A stretch of 64,000 nt of DNA from JAWXCE01 sp033764775 (lineage in GTDB: Bacteria; Pseudomonadota; Alphaproteobacteria; Rhizobiales; Rhodomicrobiaceae), in contig JANRIQ010000027.1 of NCBI GenBank assembly GCA_033764775.1, positions 1 to 64,000 of the forward strand. Reading direction: 5' to 3'. The position numbers and the translations under genes were made by a program. Positions 17,640-27,510 of this stretch are shown piece by piece. The notes beneath the pieces were generated by a model, which saw nothing but the letters and a program-made list of their open reading frames with translations, was not told the DNA's origin and made no database searches. Position 1 is the stretch's first letter; every line of letters begins with the position of its first letter.

Positions 17640-18671
17640 TTAAGGCACCAGCCCCCCGAATTGTAGCACAGCCGCGACGGCGACGACCATAAACAGCGAG
17701 AACGGCAGGAAAACCTTCCAGCCGAGCCGCATCAACTGGTCGTAGCGGTAGCGCGGCACGATCGCCTTCACCATCGCGAACAGGAAGAAGCAGAAGCACA
17801 CCTTGAGCACGAACCAGATCACGCCCGGCACCCAGGTGAACGGCGCGACGTTCGCGGGCGGCAGCCATCCGCCGAGGAACAGGATCGTCATCAGCGCGCA
17901 CATCAGCGTGATCGCCACGTACTCGCCGAGCATGAACAGCAGGTATGGCGTGGAGGAGTACTCCACCATGAAGCCCGCGACGAGCTCGCTCTCCGCCTCG
18001 GGCAGGTCGAACGGCGGCCGGTTCGTCTCGGCCAGCGCCGAGATGAAGAAGATGATGAACATCGGGAACAGCGGCAGCCAGTACCAGTTCAGCGCGCCGT
18101 AAGGCCCTCGCTGCGCCTCCACGATGCCGGAGAGATTCAGCGTGCCCGCGCACAAAAGCACGGTGATGATGACGAAGCCGATGGAGACCTCGTACGACAC
18201 CATTTGCGCGGCGGAGCGCAGGGCGCCGAGGAACGGATATTTCGAGTTCGACGCCCAGCCGCCCATGATGACGCCGTAGACGCCGAGCGACGAGATGGCG
18301 AAGATATAGAGTATGCCCACGTTGATGTCGGCGACCACCCAGCCTTCCGCCACCGGCACCACCGCCCAGGCGGACAGCGCCAGCACCGCCGTGACGATGG
18401 GCGCGAGCAGGAACACGGTCTTGTCCGCGCCCGCAGGAATCACCGGCTCCTTCAGAATGAACTTCAGGAAATCGGCGAAGGATTGCAGCAGCCCCCACGG
18501 CCCCACCACGTTAGGCCCGCGCCGCAGCTGCACCGCCGCCCAGATTTTGCGGTCGGCGAGGAGCAGATAGGCGACAAGCAGCAGCATGGCGACAAGCAGC
18601 CCAACGCTTTGCAGCGCGATGATCGCGACGGGGTAGCCATACGTCGTCCAAAATTCGGACAGGTTAAGCAT
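17640..18671 (-). CDS. nuoH: NADH-quinone oxidoreductase subunit H
   Basis: Complex I membrane subunit next to the quinone-binding cavity, 343 aa with eight helices. Conserved loops are present: DRKIWAAVQLRRGPNVVGPWG, LLQSFADFLKFILKEPVIP, AETNRPPFDLPEAESELVAG and the WLRYDQLM-like stretch (RYRYDQLMRLGWKVFLPFS). Its start at 18671 overlaps the nuoG end by 8 bp. Confidence 0.97.
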   Translation of the reverse strand: MLNLSEFWTTYGYPVAIIALQSVGLLVAMLLLVAYLLLADRKIWAAVQLRRGPNVVGPWGLLQSFADFLKFILKEPVIPAGADKTVFLLAPIVTAVLALSAWAVVPVAEGWVVADINVGILYIFAISSLGVYGVIMGGWASNSKYPFLGALRSAAQMVSYEVSIGFVIITVLLCAGTLNLSGIVEAQRGPYGALNWYWLPLFPMFIIFFISALAETNRPPFDLPEAESELVAGFMVEYSSTPYLLFMLGEYVAITLMCALMTILFLGGWLPPANVAPFTWVPGVIWFVLKVCFCFFLFAMVKAIVPRYRYDQLMRLGWKVFLPFSLFMVVAVAAVLQFGGLVP

Positions 18672-20769
18672 GGGCGGCGGCTCCTTCGTCCCGCTCGTGC
18701 TTGAGCGCCGACAATTCCGCCATCACGCTGGAGGCGCGCGCAATGGGGTTGGTTTGATAAAAGTCCTCAACGGCGCCGCGGAACGGTTTGTCGCTGGGCT
18801 TGGACTTGGCCTTTTCCAGCCGCTCGATATCCTGCGTGCGGCCGGCCGCGATGGCGTCGACCCGCGCCAGATGCGGATGCGCTGCATAGATCGCCGCGCG
18901 CAGCTCGCCAAGATTGTCGTAGGGCAGCGTCTCGCCCAGATGCTCCGACAGCGCGCGGACGATCGTCCAATCCTCCCGCGCGTCGCCCGGCGGGAACACG
19001 GCGCGCTCGGCCATCTGCACGCGCCCCTCGGTGTTGACGTAGATCCCGGGCTTTTCCGTGTATGCGGCGCCCGGCAGCACGATGTCGGCGAGGCGCGCGC
19101 CGCGGTCGCCGTGGCTGCCCTGATAAATCACATAGGCCTTGCCGATGCGGCTCATGTCGAACTCGTCCGCGCCGAGGAGATAGAGCAGGTCTAGGCCGCC
19201 GCCGCCGGCCTTATCGAGCATGCCGCCCATGTCGAGGCCGCCCTCGCCGGGCACGAAGCCGATGTCTAGGCCGCCAACGCGCGCCGCCGCCGTGTGCAGC
19301 ACGTTGTAGCCGTTCCAGCCCTCATCCGGTTTCAGCATGCCGGTCGAAACGGCGATCTGCCCGGCCAGATCGGCGATGGCGACGCCGTCGCTGCGGGCGA
19401 GCGCGCCCATGCCAAGGATGAGCATCGGGCGTTTGGCCGCCTTCAGCGTCTCGGCGAAGGGGTGCGCGCCGTTCGCCAAATCGGCGAGACTCGCGGCGCC
19501 CGCGCCGATGTAATCGTACGGATAGCCAAGATCGGCCGCCTCGCCGATGAGCCCGACCTTCAGCCGTCGCCCGCGCCAGCCTTTCAGCAGCCGGGCGTTG
19601 AGCACGGCGGCCTCTGCGCGCGGGTTCGAGCCGATGAGCAGCACCGCGTCCGCCTGCTCGACGCCGGCGATGGTCGCGTTGAAAATGTAGCTCGCCCGAC
19701 CGTTTTTGGGATGCAGCCGGGCGCCGTCCTGCCGGCAGTCCATATGGGGGGAGCCCAGCCGGCCCATGAGCTGCTTCAGCGCGAACATTTCCTCCACCGC
19801 GCAGAGATCGCCGGCGACGGCCCCGATGCGCGCGCCCTTCGACGCCTCCACCCGAGCCTTGATTTCATTGAAGGCCTCGCCCCAGCCCACCTCAGTCAGC
19901 TTGCCGCCGACGCGCATATACGGCCGGTCGAGCCGCTGGCGCTTCAGCCCGTCCCACACGAAGCGGGTTTTGTCCGAAATCCACTCCTCGTTCACCTCGT
20001 CGTGGTTGCGCGGCAGGATGCGCATGATGTCGCGGCCGCGCGCATCGACCCGGATGTTGGAGCCGACGGCGTCCATCACGTCCACGCTCTCGGTCTTGCG
20101 CAGCTCCCAGGGCCTGGCGGTGAAGGCGTAGGGCTTGGAGGTGAGCGCGCCGACAGGACAAAGGTCGATTACGTTGCCGGACAGCTCCGACAGCATCCCG
20201 GCCTCCAAATAGGTGGTGATCTCCATGTCCTCGCCGCGGCCCGTCGCGCCAAGCTCCTCGACGCCGGCCACCTCCGTCATGAATCGGACGCAGCGCGTGC
20301 AGTGGATGCAGCGGTTCATGAACGTCTTGATGAGCGGCCCGAGATATTTGTCCTCGACCGCGCGCTTGTTCTCTTTATATCGGCTGCCGTCGAGGCCGTA
20401 ATACATCGCCTGATCCTGCAGGTCGCATTCGCCGCCCTGATCGCAAATCGGGCAATCGAGCGGGTGGTTGATGAGCAAAAACTCCATCACGCCCTCGCGC
20501 GCTTTCTTCACCAACGCGCTGTCGGTGCGGATCGTCGGCGGCGTTCCATCCCTGCCCGGGCGCAAATCGTTCACCGACATATGGCAGGAGGCGATGGGCT
20601 TCGGCATGCCAACGATTTCAACGAGGCACATGCGGCAGTTGCCCGCGATCGACAGGCGCTCGTGATAACAGAAGCGGGGGATTTCCGCGCCCGCCTCTTC
20701 GCAAGCCTGCAGCACGTTGACGCCGTCTTCGACCTCTATGGTCTGGTCGTTGATGATCAGTTTGGGCAT
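18664..20769 (-). CDS. nuoG: NADH-quinone oxidoreductase subunit G
   Basis: Largest hydrophilic subunit of complex I, 701 aa. The N-terminal iron-sulfur region is intact: 2Fe-2S cysteines (FCYHERLSIAGNCRMCLVEI), the His-Cys3 cluster (HPLDCPICDQGGECDLQD) and the 4Fe-4S set (CIHCTRCVRF with DLCPVG). A molybdopterin-oxidoreductase-like domain without cofactor follows. It is the first gene of this nuo block: nuoA-F, which normally precede it, are not upstream, where plus-strand genes begin instead. A weak minus-strand promoter-like pair (TTGAAG 20866-20871, CAGTAT 20843-20848, 17-bp spacer) could drive the block. Confidence 0.97.
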   Translation of the reverse strand: MPKLIINDQTIEVEDGVNVLQACEEAGAEIPRFCYHERLSIAGNCRMCLVEIVGMPKPIASCHMSVNDLRPGRDGTPPTIRTDSALVKKAREGVMEFLLINHPLDCPICDQGGECDLQDQAMYYGLDGSRYKENKRAVEDKYLGPLIKTFMNRCIHCTRCVRFMTEVAGVEELGATGRGEDMEITTYLEAGMLSELSGNVIDLCPVGALTSKPYAFTARPWELRKTESVDVMDAVGSNIRVDARGRDIMRILPRNHDEVNEEWISDKTRFVWDGLKRQRLDRPYMRVGGKLTEVGWGEAFNEIKARVEASKGARIGAVAGDLCAVEEMFALKQLMGRLGSPHMDCRQDGARLHPKNGRASYIFNATIAGVEQADAVLLIGSNPRAEAAVLNARLLKGWRGRRLKVGLIGEAADLGYPYDYIGAGAASLADLANGAHPFAETLKAAKRPMLILGMGALARSDGVAIADLAGQIAVSTGMLKPDEGWNGYNVLHTAAARVGGLDIGFVPGEGGLDMGGMLDKAGGGGLDLLYLLGADEFDMSRIGKAYVIYQGSHGDRGARLADIVLPGAAYTEKPGIYVNTEGRVQMAERAVFPPGDAREDWTIVRALSEHLGETLPYDNLGELRAAIYAAHPHLARVDAIAAGRTQDIERLEKAKSKPSDKPFRGAVEDFYQTNPIARASSVMAELSALKHERDEGAAAHA

Positions 20770-20972
20770 TCGGTTTCCTTGCGCATCCGAGGCGGACGGC
20801 CGTTATGCGCCGATGGCTCGCCGTGCGTCGCCCGCCGCGCGCATACTGGCTCTAATCGCACGCAACTTCAATGCTGCATAAAGCGCGGATTGGCGCGCCG
20901 GCGCCGCCGCGCTGGAAGAAGATGAGTTGTGCTACGTTGTGGCGCATGGGCTTGTCGATTCGAGGAGGCGGC
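20770..20972. other. Divergent intergenic region upstream of nuoG
   Basis: About 200 bp between the divergent nuoG and membrane-protein genes. No gene seen. It contains the weak nuoG promoter candidate described under nuoG and a strong ribosome-binding site (GAGGAGG) just before the plus-strand gene. Confidence 0.5.
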
Positions 20973-21437
20973 ATGGACTGGCGCAAAACACTCGGCGAGG
21001 CGCGGCGGCGCTTCACCGTGGCGGCGGCGATTTTGGGAGGCGCGGCGGCGGCTGCGGCGATTGCCTATTTCACCCCCAACCGAACGGCGGCGGTGCTGCT
21101 CGGCCTGCTTGGCGCGGCGGCTTTTTGCTTCCTCTACCTTTCGCGCAAGGAGCGATCCACCCAGGCGGCCGCGCTGTGGTTCGCCCTCGGCGTCACGGCC
21201 GACGCCGCTTACGCCAAGCTGAACGACGTGGCGCCCGTCACCATCGCCGGCGCGCTCATGAAGATCGTAGACGCGGTCGTGAAGCTCGGCGACTCAATGC
21301 TGCGCAGCGCCGTCGCCATCCCGCCGGACGCGCGGGCGAAAATCTCCGCCGTGACGCCGGATTTCGTCTGGGCGCTCATTCTGGGCGTGGTCGCGTTCAT
21401 GATCATCGAGCGATTATCGCGGGCTTCACGGCCCTGA
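20973..21437 (+). CDS. Hypothetical membrane protein
   Basis: A 154-aa protein starting at the ATG at 20973, which has a GAGGAGG ribosome-binding site 4 bases upstream; longer starts from 20871 lack one. A short basic N-terminus (DWRKTLGEARRRFT) precedes about three hydrophobic helices (residues 17-35, 39-57, 60-78), then a soluble loop and a last C-terminal helix (VWALILGVVAFMIIERL). No family recognised. It precedes the small-enzyme cluster but is separated from it by about 107 bp with an inverted repeat. Confidence 0.6.
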   Translation: MDWRKTLGEARRRFTVAAAILGGAAAAAAIAYFTPNRTAAVLLGLLGAAAFCFLYLSRKERSTQAAALWFALGVTADAAYAKLNDVAPVTIAGALMKIVDAVVKLGDSMLRSAVAIPPDARAKISAVTPDFVWALILGVVAFMIIERLSRASRP

Positions 21438-21460
21438 TTGTTCCATCGCGCGCAACAATC
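21436..21460 (+). promoter_or_regulatory. Inverted repeat GATTGTT-N11-AACAATC
   Basis: Perfect 7-bp arms (21436-21442 and 21454-21460) around an 11-bp centre, so it also satisfies the T-N11-A pattern of LysR-type operators. It begins inside the stop codon of the preceding gene and lies about 85 bp before the AhpD-like gene. It could instead be a weak terminator, since TTTTT follows at 21468. No LysR gene is adjacent. Confidence 0.35.
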
Positions 21461-21544
21461 AATTGCTTTTTGAAGGCGTTCTCTCTCCGCGTGGCTCGAC
21501 ATAGATTGCTTGGCATCGAAACCCGCTTATCAAGGAGCTTCCCG

Positions 21545-22087
21545 ATGCCTCGCATAGCCCCCGTCGAACCGGCCAACGCCTCCCCCGCCGTCAACGCGCA
21601 GTATGAAACCGCGAAAGCCGCGCTTGGCGGCGTGCCGAACCTCATCAAGATCTACGGCAATTCGCAGCACGCGCTCGGCGGCTTCCTCGCGCTGTATGCC
21701 GCGACCGCCGGGTCAAACTTCAGCCACGCCCTGCGCGAGAAGATCGCGCTCGCCGTCGGCCAGGTGAACGGCTGCGATTACTGTCTGTCGGCTCATTCGG
21801 CAATCGCCCGTCATCTCGGCGTACAGCCTGCGCAGATCGAGGCGGCGCGGCGCGGTTCGGCAGACGATGCAAAAGAGGCCGCCGCGCTGACGTTCGCCAA
21901 GGCCATCGCCGACAAGCGCGGCCAGGTGAGCCAGGCCGAGTTCGACGCATTCCGCGCCGCCGGTTGGACTGAGAAGGACGTCGTCGATCTCGTCGCCATC
22001 GTGACGCTGAACGTGTTCACGAACTTCCTCGGCAACACGGTCGAGACCGAGATCGACTTCCCCCGCGCCGCCCCGCTGGCCGCGTAA
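21545..22087 (+). CDS. Carboxymuconolactone decarboxylase / AhpD-like protein
   Basis: A 180-aa all-helical AhpD-fold protein. The redox-active CxxC motif with its distal His is intact (CDYCLSAHSAIAR), as in peroxidase-related alkylhydroperoxidases. The start at 21545 follows an AAGGAG ribosome-binding site. AhpD-type proteins reduce disulfides in hydroperoxide detoxification; others act in aromatic catabolism. It is the first of a run of small enzyme genes through 24844. Exact substrate unknown. Confidence 0.85.
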   Translation: MPRIAPVEPANASPAVNAQYETAKAALGGVPNLIKIYGNSQHALGGFLALYAATAGSNFSHALREKIALAVGQVNGCDYCLSAHSAIARHLGVQPAQIEAARRGSADDAKEAAALTFAKAIADKRGQVSQAEFDAFRAAGWTEKDVVDLVAIVTLNVFTNFLGNTVETEIDFPRAAPLAA

Positions 22088-22116
22088 AGCCCACTCGGAA
22101 AACTCAACCATCTAAA

Positions 22117-22139
22117 CGCCGGAGACGCGCTCTCCGGCG
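22117..22139 (+). other. Intercistronic perfect hairpin
   Basis: CGCCGGAGA (22117-22125) pairs perfectly with TCTCCGGCG (22131-22139) across a 5-nt loop, in the gap between the AhpD-like and hydrolase genes. No T-tract follows, so it is more likely an mRNA-processing or stabilising element than an intrinsic terminator. Confidence 0.6.
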
Positions 22140-22157
22140 AACCCTGGAGATTTGATC

Positions 22158-23135
<978 letters not shown>

Positions 23136-23141
23136 ACTGCT

Positions 23142-23163
23142 GGGGGCGGTTCCGGCCGCCCCC
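23142..23163 (+). other. Intercistronic GC-rich hairpin
   Basis: GGGGGCGG (23142-23149) pairs perfectly with CCGCCCCC (23156-23163) around a 6-nt TTCCGG loop, just after the hydrolase stop codon. There is no T-tract; the ribosome-binding site AGGAGG of the next gene follows about 10 nt later. It may stop exonucleases or modulate downstream expression. Confidence 0.6.
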
Positions 23164-23183
23164 CATTCTCACAGGAGGCAACC

Positions 23184-23654
23184 ATGACCGACGCTCGCCC
23201 GCCGTTTCCGCCCTTCACCGCCGAGACCGCAGCGCAGAAAGCCCGCGCCGCGGAAGACGCCTGGAACCGCCGCGATCCGGCGAAAGTCGCGCTCGCCTAC
23301 ACCGAGGACAGCGAGTGGCGCAATCGGGCGGAGTTCCCGCGCGGCCGGGCGCAGATCGTGGAGTTCCTCACCCGCAAATGGGTGCGAGAGCTGGACTACC
23401 GCCTCATCAAAGAGGTTTGGGCATTCGGCGGCGACCGCATCGCCGTCCGCTTCGCCTATGAGTGGCGCGACGACAGCGGCAACTGGTTCCGCTCCTACGG
23501 CAACGAAAATTGGGAGTTCGATGAGCGCGGGCTGATGCGCCGCCGCTTCGCCAGCATCAACGAACTGCCGATCAGCGAGAGCGAGCGCAAGTTCCGCTGG
23601 CCGCAGGGGCCGCGCCCGGCGGATCACCCTGGCCTCTCCGAGCTTGGACTTTGA
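23184..23654 (+). CDS. DUF1348 family NTF2-like protein
   Basis: A 156-aa SnoaL/NTF2-fold protein. The sequence opens with a helix (ETAAQKARAAEDAWNRRDPAKVALAYTEDSEWRNR) typical of this fold and carries the DUF1348 hallmark NENWEFDERGLMRRRFASIN. It has no signal peptide. The ATG at 23184 follows an AGGAGG ribosome-binding site. NTF2-like proteins often bind small organic ligands; no specific reaction can be assigned. It lies 48 bp after the hydrolase. Confidence 0.85.
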   Translation: MTDARPPFPPFTAETAAQKARAAEDAWNRRDPAKVALAYTEDSEWRNRAEFPRGRAQIVEFLTRKWVRELDYRLIKEVWAFGGDRIAVRFAYEWRDDSGNWFRSYGNENWEFDERGLMRRRFASINELPISESERKFRWPQGPRPADHPGLSELGL

Positions 23655-23704
23655 AGGCGCAGCCATTAGATCAGGATTATTGAACCATTGATCCGGAGAT
23701 CGCC

Positions 23705-24238
23705 ATGGAAACCCCGCCCACCCTTCGCCCACTCGCCGCGCCCGCCAACCCGATCAGCGCGGGCGCGCGCATCGGCCACGTGCATCTGAAGGTCGCCGAT
23801 CTCGACCGCGCGCTGTCGTTCTATTGCGGCGTGCTCGGCTTCTCGCTCATGCAGCGCTACGGCAGCGGGGCGGCGTTCATCGCGGCGGGCGGCTATCATC
23901 ATCACATCGGCCTGAACACCTGGGAGAGCCTCGGCGGCCAGCCGCCTGCGCCGGGCGCGACCGGCCTCTACCATCTCGCGATCCTGTATCCCTCGCGGGC
24001 CGAGCTCGCCGACGCGCTGCGCCGCTTGCAGAGCGCCGGCGTCGCCCTCGACGGCGCCAGCGATCATGGCGTCAGCGAGGCGCTTTACCTGCGCGACCCG
24101 GACGGCAACGGCGTCGAGCTGTATTGGGATCGGCCCCAGGAGGCCTGGCCGCTCACCGACGCCGGCGAACTCGCCATGATCACGCGCCGCCTCGATTTGA
24201 ACGATTTGCTGCGTGAGCCGCCGCTCACACACGGATAA
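23705..24238 (+). CDS. VOC family ring-cleavage dioxygenase-like protein (CatE type)
   Basis: A 177-aa vicinal-oxygen-chelate protein. It starts like CatE-type catechol 2,3-dioxygenases (GHVHLKVADLDRALSFYCGVLGF) with a second half YHLAILYPSRAELADAL and ends the domain with RDPDGNGVELYWD. The metal triad His-His-Glu is present (GHVHL, LYHLAIL, VELYW). CatE proteins usually have two VOC modules over about 280 aa; this is a single module, so the reaction may differ. It sits 50 bp after the DUF1348 gene and 9 bp before the PNPOx-like gene. Confidence 0.8.
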   Translation: METPPTLRPLAAPANPISAGARIGHVHLKVADLDRALSFYCGVLGFSLMQRYGSGAAFIAAGGYHHHIGLNTWESLGGQPPAPGATGLYHLAILYPSRAELADALRRLQSAGVALDGASDHGVSEALYLRDPDGNGVELYWDRPQEAWPLTDAGELAMITRRLDLNDLLREPPLTHG

Positions 24239-24247
24239 GAGACTGCC

Positions 24248-24844
24248 ATGGCCCACAAATTCGCCGAGATCGCGTACACACCGCACGTCCGCGCCGTGCA
24301 GGAGACAATGGGCAGCCGCCGCGCCTACGCCCGGCAAGACGAAGGGCCGGATCATCACGACCGCTTGAGCGAGGACGAGGCCGCCTTCATCGCTGCGCGC
24401 GACAGCTTCTACATGGCGACGGTGAGCGAAACCGGCTGGCCCTACATCCAGCATCGCGGCGGCCCGGCGGGTTTCGTGAAGGTGCTGGACGAGCGCACGA
24501 TCGGCTTTGCGGATTTCCGCGGCAACCGGCAGTATATCAGCGTCGGCAACTTGGCGACCAACGATCGTGTGTCGCTGTTCTTCATGGACTATCCGCACCA
24601 GGCCCGGCTGAAGCTTTTGGGCCGGGCGCGCATCGCCGGACTGGATGAGGCGGACACGCTGGCCAAGCTGTGGCTGCCCGACTATCCGGCCAAGGTGGAG
24701 CGCGGCGTCATCATCACGGTCGAGGCGTTCGACTGGAACTGCTCGCAGCACATCACGCCGCGCTTCACCGCCGCCGATGTGGGCGCCGCCGTGCAGCCCT
24801 TGCGCGACCGCATCGCCGCGTTGGAGGCCGCCGCGGAAGGCTAG
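24248..24844 (+). CDS. Pyridoxamine 5'-phosphate oxidase family protein
   Basis: A 198-aa split-barrel flavin-binding protein. The characteristic segment DSFYMATVSETGWPYIQHRGGPAGFVKV is followed by ADFRGNRQYISVGNLATNDRVSLFFMDYP, then HQARLKLLGRARI. This branch is usually annotated as PNPOx-like, with FMN- or F420-dependent reductases as relatives; true PdxH residues cannot be claimed. A coiled C-terminal helix (QPLRDRIAALEAAAEG) ends it. It is the last gene of the small-enzyme run, 9 bp after the VOC gene. Confidence 0.82.
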   Translation: MAHKFAEIAYTPHVRAVQETMGSRRAYARQDEGPDHHDRLSEDEAAFIAARDSFYMATVSETGWPYIQHRGGPAGFVKVLDERTIGFADFRGNRQYISVGNLATNDRVSLFFMDYPHQARLKLLGRARIAGLDEADTLAKLWLPDYPAKVERGVIITVEAFDWNCSQHITPRFTAADVGAAVQPLRDRIAALEAAAEG

Positions 24845-24924
24845 CGGCCCGGTTCGTCAAGCTTTCCTCTTGATGAAGCGCGAGCGCTATGGCGCACGGC
24901 GACGCCCGGCGCCATATTTGCGGC

Positions 24925-27483
24925 ATGGCCAAAGCAACGAAATCCGCAGTGAAACCGAGGGGCATGGGCGAGCGGCCGCAAGCGCTACTGGCGCCCGACG
25001 GGCCGCTGCTGCCCATGATCGCGAACCACCCGCTCATGTCGGGCGCGGCCTCGCCGTTCACGCCGCACCGGCCGCAGCGTCCTGCGCCGAACATGGGCGG
25101 CATCAAGTTCCGCATCCAGTCGGACTTCGAGCCGAAGGGCGACCAGCCGGCCGCCATCGCCGAACTCGTCGCGGGCGCCAACGCGGCGGAGCGCGACCAG
25201 GTGCTGCTCGGCGTGACCGGCTCGGGCAAGACCTTCACGATGGCCAAGGTGATCGAGGCGACGCAGCGCCCCGCGCTCATTCTCGCGCCGAACAAGACGC
25301 TCGCCGCGCAGCTTTACGGCGAGTTCAAGAGCTTCTTTCCGGACAACGCGGTCGAGTATTTCGTTTCCTATTACGACTATTACCAGCCGGAAGCCTACGT
25401 CCCCCGGACGGACACCTATATCGAGAAGGAATCTTCGATCAACGAGCAGATCGATCGGATGCGCCACGCCGCCACCCGCGCCCTGCTCGAACGCGATGAT
25501 GTGATTATTGTGGCGTCGGTATCATGCATTTACGGCATCGGGTCGGTCGAGACCTACACCGCGATGACGTTCGAGTTGAAAGTCGGCGACCGCGCGCCGC
25601 AGCGACAGCTCATCTCCGACCTTGTCGAACTGCAATACCGCCGCAACAACGTGGACTTCGCGCGCGGCTCGTTTCGCGTGCGCGGCGACACCATCGAAGT
25701 GTGGCCATCGCACCAGGAGGACCGCGCCTGGCGCATCGCCCTGTTCGGAGACGAGGTGGAGGCGCTGACCGAGTTCGACCCGCTCACGGGCCAGAAAACC
25801 GGCGACTTCGAGACGTTCAAGTTCTTCGCCAACTCGCACTATGTGACGCCCAAGGCGACGATGGGCCAGGCGATCCTCGGCATCCAAGACGAATTGCAGA
25901 AGCGCCTCGCCGAACTCACCGCGCACGGGCGGCTGCTTGAGGCGCAGCGGCTTGAGCAGCGCACGAACTTCGACCTGGAAATGCTGCAGGCGACCGGCTC
26001 GTGCAACGGCATCGAGAATTACTCGCGCTGGCTCACGGGGCGCAAACCCGGCGAGCCGCCGCCGACCCTGTTCGAGTACATCCCCGACAACGCGCTCGTG
26101 TTCGTGGACGAAAGCCATGTCACCATCGGCCAGCTCAACGGCATGTTCAACGGCGACCGCCGCCGCAAATGGACACTCGCCGAGCACGGCTTCCGCCTGC
26201 CCTCCTGCATGGACAACCGCCCGCTCAAGTTCGAGGAGTGGAACGCCATGCGGCCGCAGACCATTCATGTGTCGGCGACGCCGGGCAAATGGGAACTGGA
26301 GCAGACCGGCGGCGTGTTCACCGAGCAGGTCATTCGCCCCACCGGCCTCATTGATCCGCCGGTCGAAATCCGATCCGCAAAGACGCAAGTCGACGACGTG
26401 ATCGACGAATGCCGCAAGGTCGTGAACGCGGGCTACCGCTGCCTTGTCACCACGCTCACCAAGCGCATGGCCGAAGACCTCACCGAATACATGCACGAGC
26501 AGGGGCTGCGCGTGCGCTACATGCACTCGGACGTGGAGACGCTGGAGCGCATCGAGATCATCCGCGACCTGCGGCTTGGCGCGTTCGACATCCTCATCGG
26601 CATCAACCTGCTGCGCGAAGGCTTGGACATCCCCGAGTGCGGCTTCGTCGCCATCCTCGACGCCGACAAGGAGGGCTTCCTGCGCTCCGAGACCTCGCTG
26701 GTGCAGACCATCGGCCGGGCGGCCCGCAACGTGGACGGCCGCGTCATCCTCTACGCCGACGGGATAACCGGTTCGATGGAGCGCGCGATGGCGGAGACCA
26801 ACCGCCGCCGCGAGAAGCAGATGGCCTATAACGCCGCGCACGGCATCACGCCGCAGTCGGTGAAGAAGAACATCGGCGACATAATGAGCAGCGTTTACGA
26901 GCGTGACCATGTGCTGGTGGACGCCGGGCCAGGCTTTGGCGTAGGCGCGCAGGCGCCGCTCATCGGGCACAATCTCGCCTCCGTCATCGCCGACATGGAG
27001 ACGCGGATGCGCGAGGCCGCCGCCGATCTCAACTTCGAGGAGGCCGCGCGGCTGCGCGACGAGGTGAAGCGGCTGAAGCTCGTCGATCTCGCCGTGTCGG
27101 ACGATCCGCTCGCGCGGCAGTCCGAAGTCGAGGACAAGGCGGGCAAGGCGCAGGTCGCGCGGCCGGGTTATGCCCCAGGCGGCAAGCGCAACCCGCTCGG
27201 GCGCCCGCACAAACCGAGCCTCGACGAGATGGGGCCGCATTCGCTGCGGCCCATGCCCAGCGCGGAGGCCGCGAAGGCGAGAGGCGTTACGCCCCCGTCG
27301 CCCGACGCGAGCATCGGCCTTGGCGATCCGGGCCGGAAAGCGCGCGGCGGCCCATCGGGGGAAAGCATCTATCCGCGCGCATCCGGGCTCAAGCCCGGCA
27401 AAACCATCGACGTGGAGGGCGGCGACGATCCGCGCCCCCGCAAAGGGCGCCGCTCCATGAAAACCGGCCGGCCCGGGCGATAA
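24925..27483 (+). CDS. uvrB: UvrABC system protein B
   Basis: Helicase-like damage-recognition subunit of nucleotide excision repair. Walker A is GVTGSGKTFTMAK, the beta-hairpin region is YYDYYQPEAYVPRTDTYIEK, the DEAD-like box is VFVDESHV, and helicase motifs V and VI are ILIGINLLREGLDIPE and QTIGRAARN. The C-terminal UVR motif (IADMETRMREAAADLNFEEAARLRDEVKRL) that binds UvrC is present. After it comes a disordered, Pro/Gly/Arg-rich tail of about 130 residues, longer than usual. I chose the ATG at 24925 giving MAKATK; 24889 is an alternative in-frame start. Total about 852 aa. Confidence 0.95.
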   Translation: MAKATKSAVKPRGMGERPQALLAPDGPLLPMIANHPLMSGAASPFTPHRPQRPAPNMGGIKFRIQSDFEPKGDQPAAIAELVAGANAAERDQVLLGVTGSGKTFTMAKVIEATQRPALILAPNKTLAAQLYGEFKSFFPDNAVEYFVSYYDYYQPEAYVPRTDTYIEKESSINEQIDRMRHAATRALLERDDVIIVASVSCIYGIGSVETYTAMTFELKVGDRAPQRQLISDLVELQYRRNNVDFARGSFRVRGDTIEVWPSHQEDRAWRIALFGDEVEALTEFDPLTGQKTGDFETFKFFANSHYVTPKATMGQAILGIQDELQKRLAELTAHGRLLEAQRLEQRTNFDLEMLQATGSCNGIENYSRWLTGRKPGEPPPTLFEYIPDNALVFVDESHVTIGQLNGMFNGDRRRKWTLAEHGFRLPSCMDNRPLKFEEWNAMRPQTIHVSATPGKWELEQTGGVFTEQVIRPTGLIDPPVEIRSAKTQVDDVIDECRKVVNAGYRCLVTTLTKRMAEDLTEYMHEQGLRVRYMHSDVETLERIEIIRDLRLGAFDILIGINLLREGLDIPECGFVAILDADKEGFLRSETSLVQTIGRAARNVDGRVILYADGITGSMERAMAETNRRREKQMAYNAAHGITPQSVKKNIGDIMSSVYERDHVLVDAGPGFGVGAQAPLIGHNLASVIADMETRMREAAADLNFEEAARLRDEVKRLKLVDLAVSDDPLARQSEVEDKAGKAQVARPGYAPGGKRNPLGRPHKPSLDEMGPHSLRPMPSAEAAKARGVTPPSPDASIGLGDPGRKARGGPSGESIYPRASGLKPGKTIDVEGGDDPRPRKGRRSMKTGRPGR

Positions 27484-27510
27484 TGCGCTGAATTCGCACT
27501 TAGCTTGCCT

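Noticed and set aside
19294..20925. Plus-strand open frame opposite nuoG (543 codons)
   Set aside because: Antisense to clearly conserved nuoG; composition is that of a codon-shadow.
25522..27240. Minus-strand frame inside uvrB (572 codons)
   Set aside because: Antisense to the conserved helicase; no recognisable domain.
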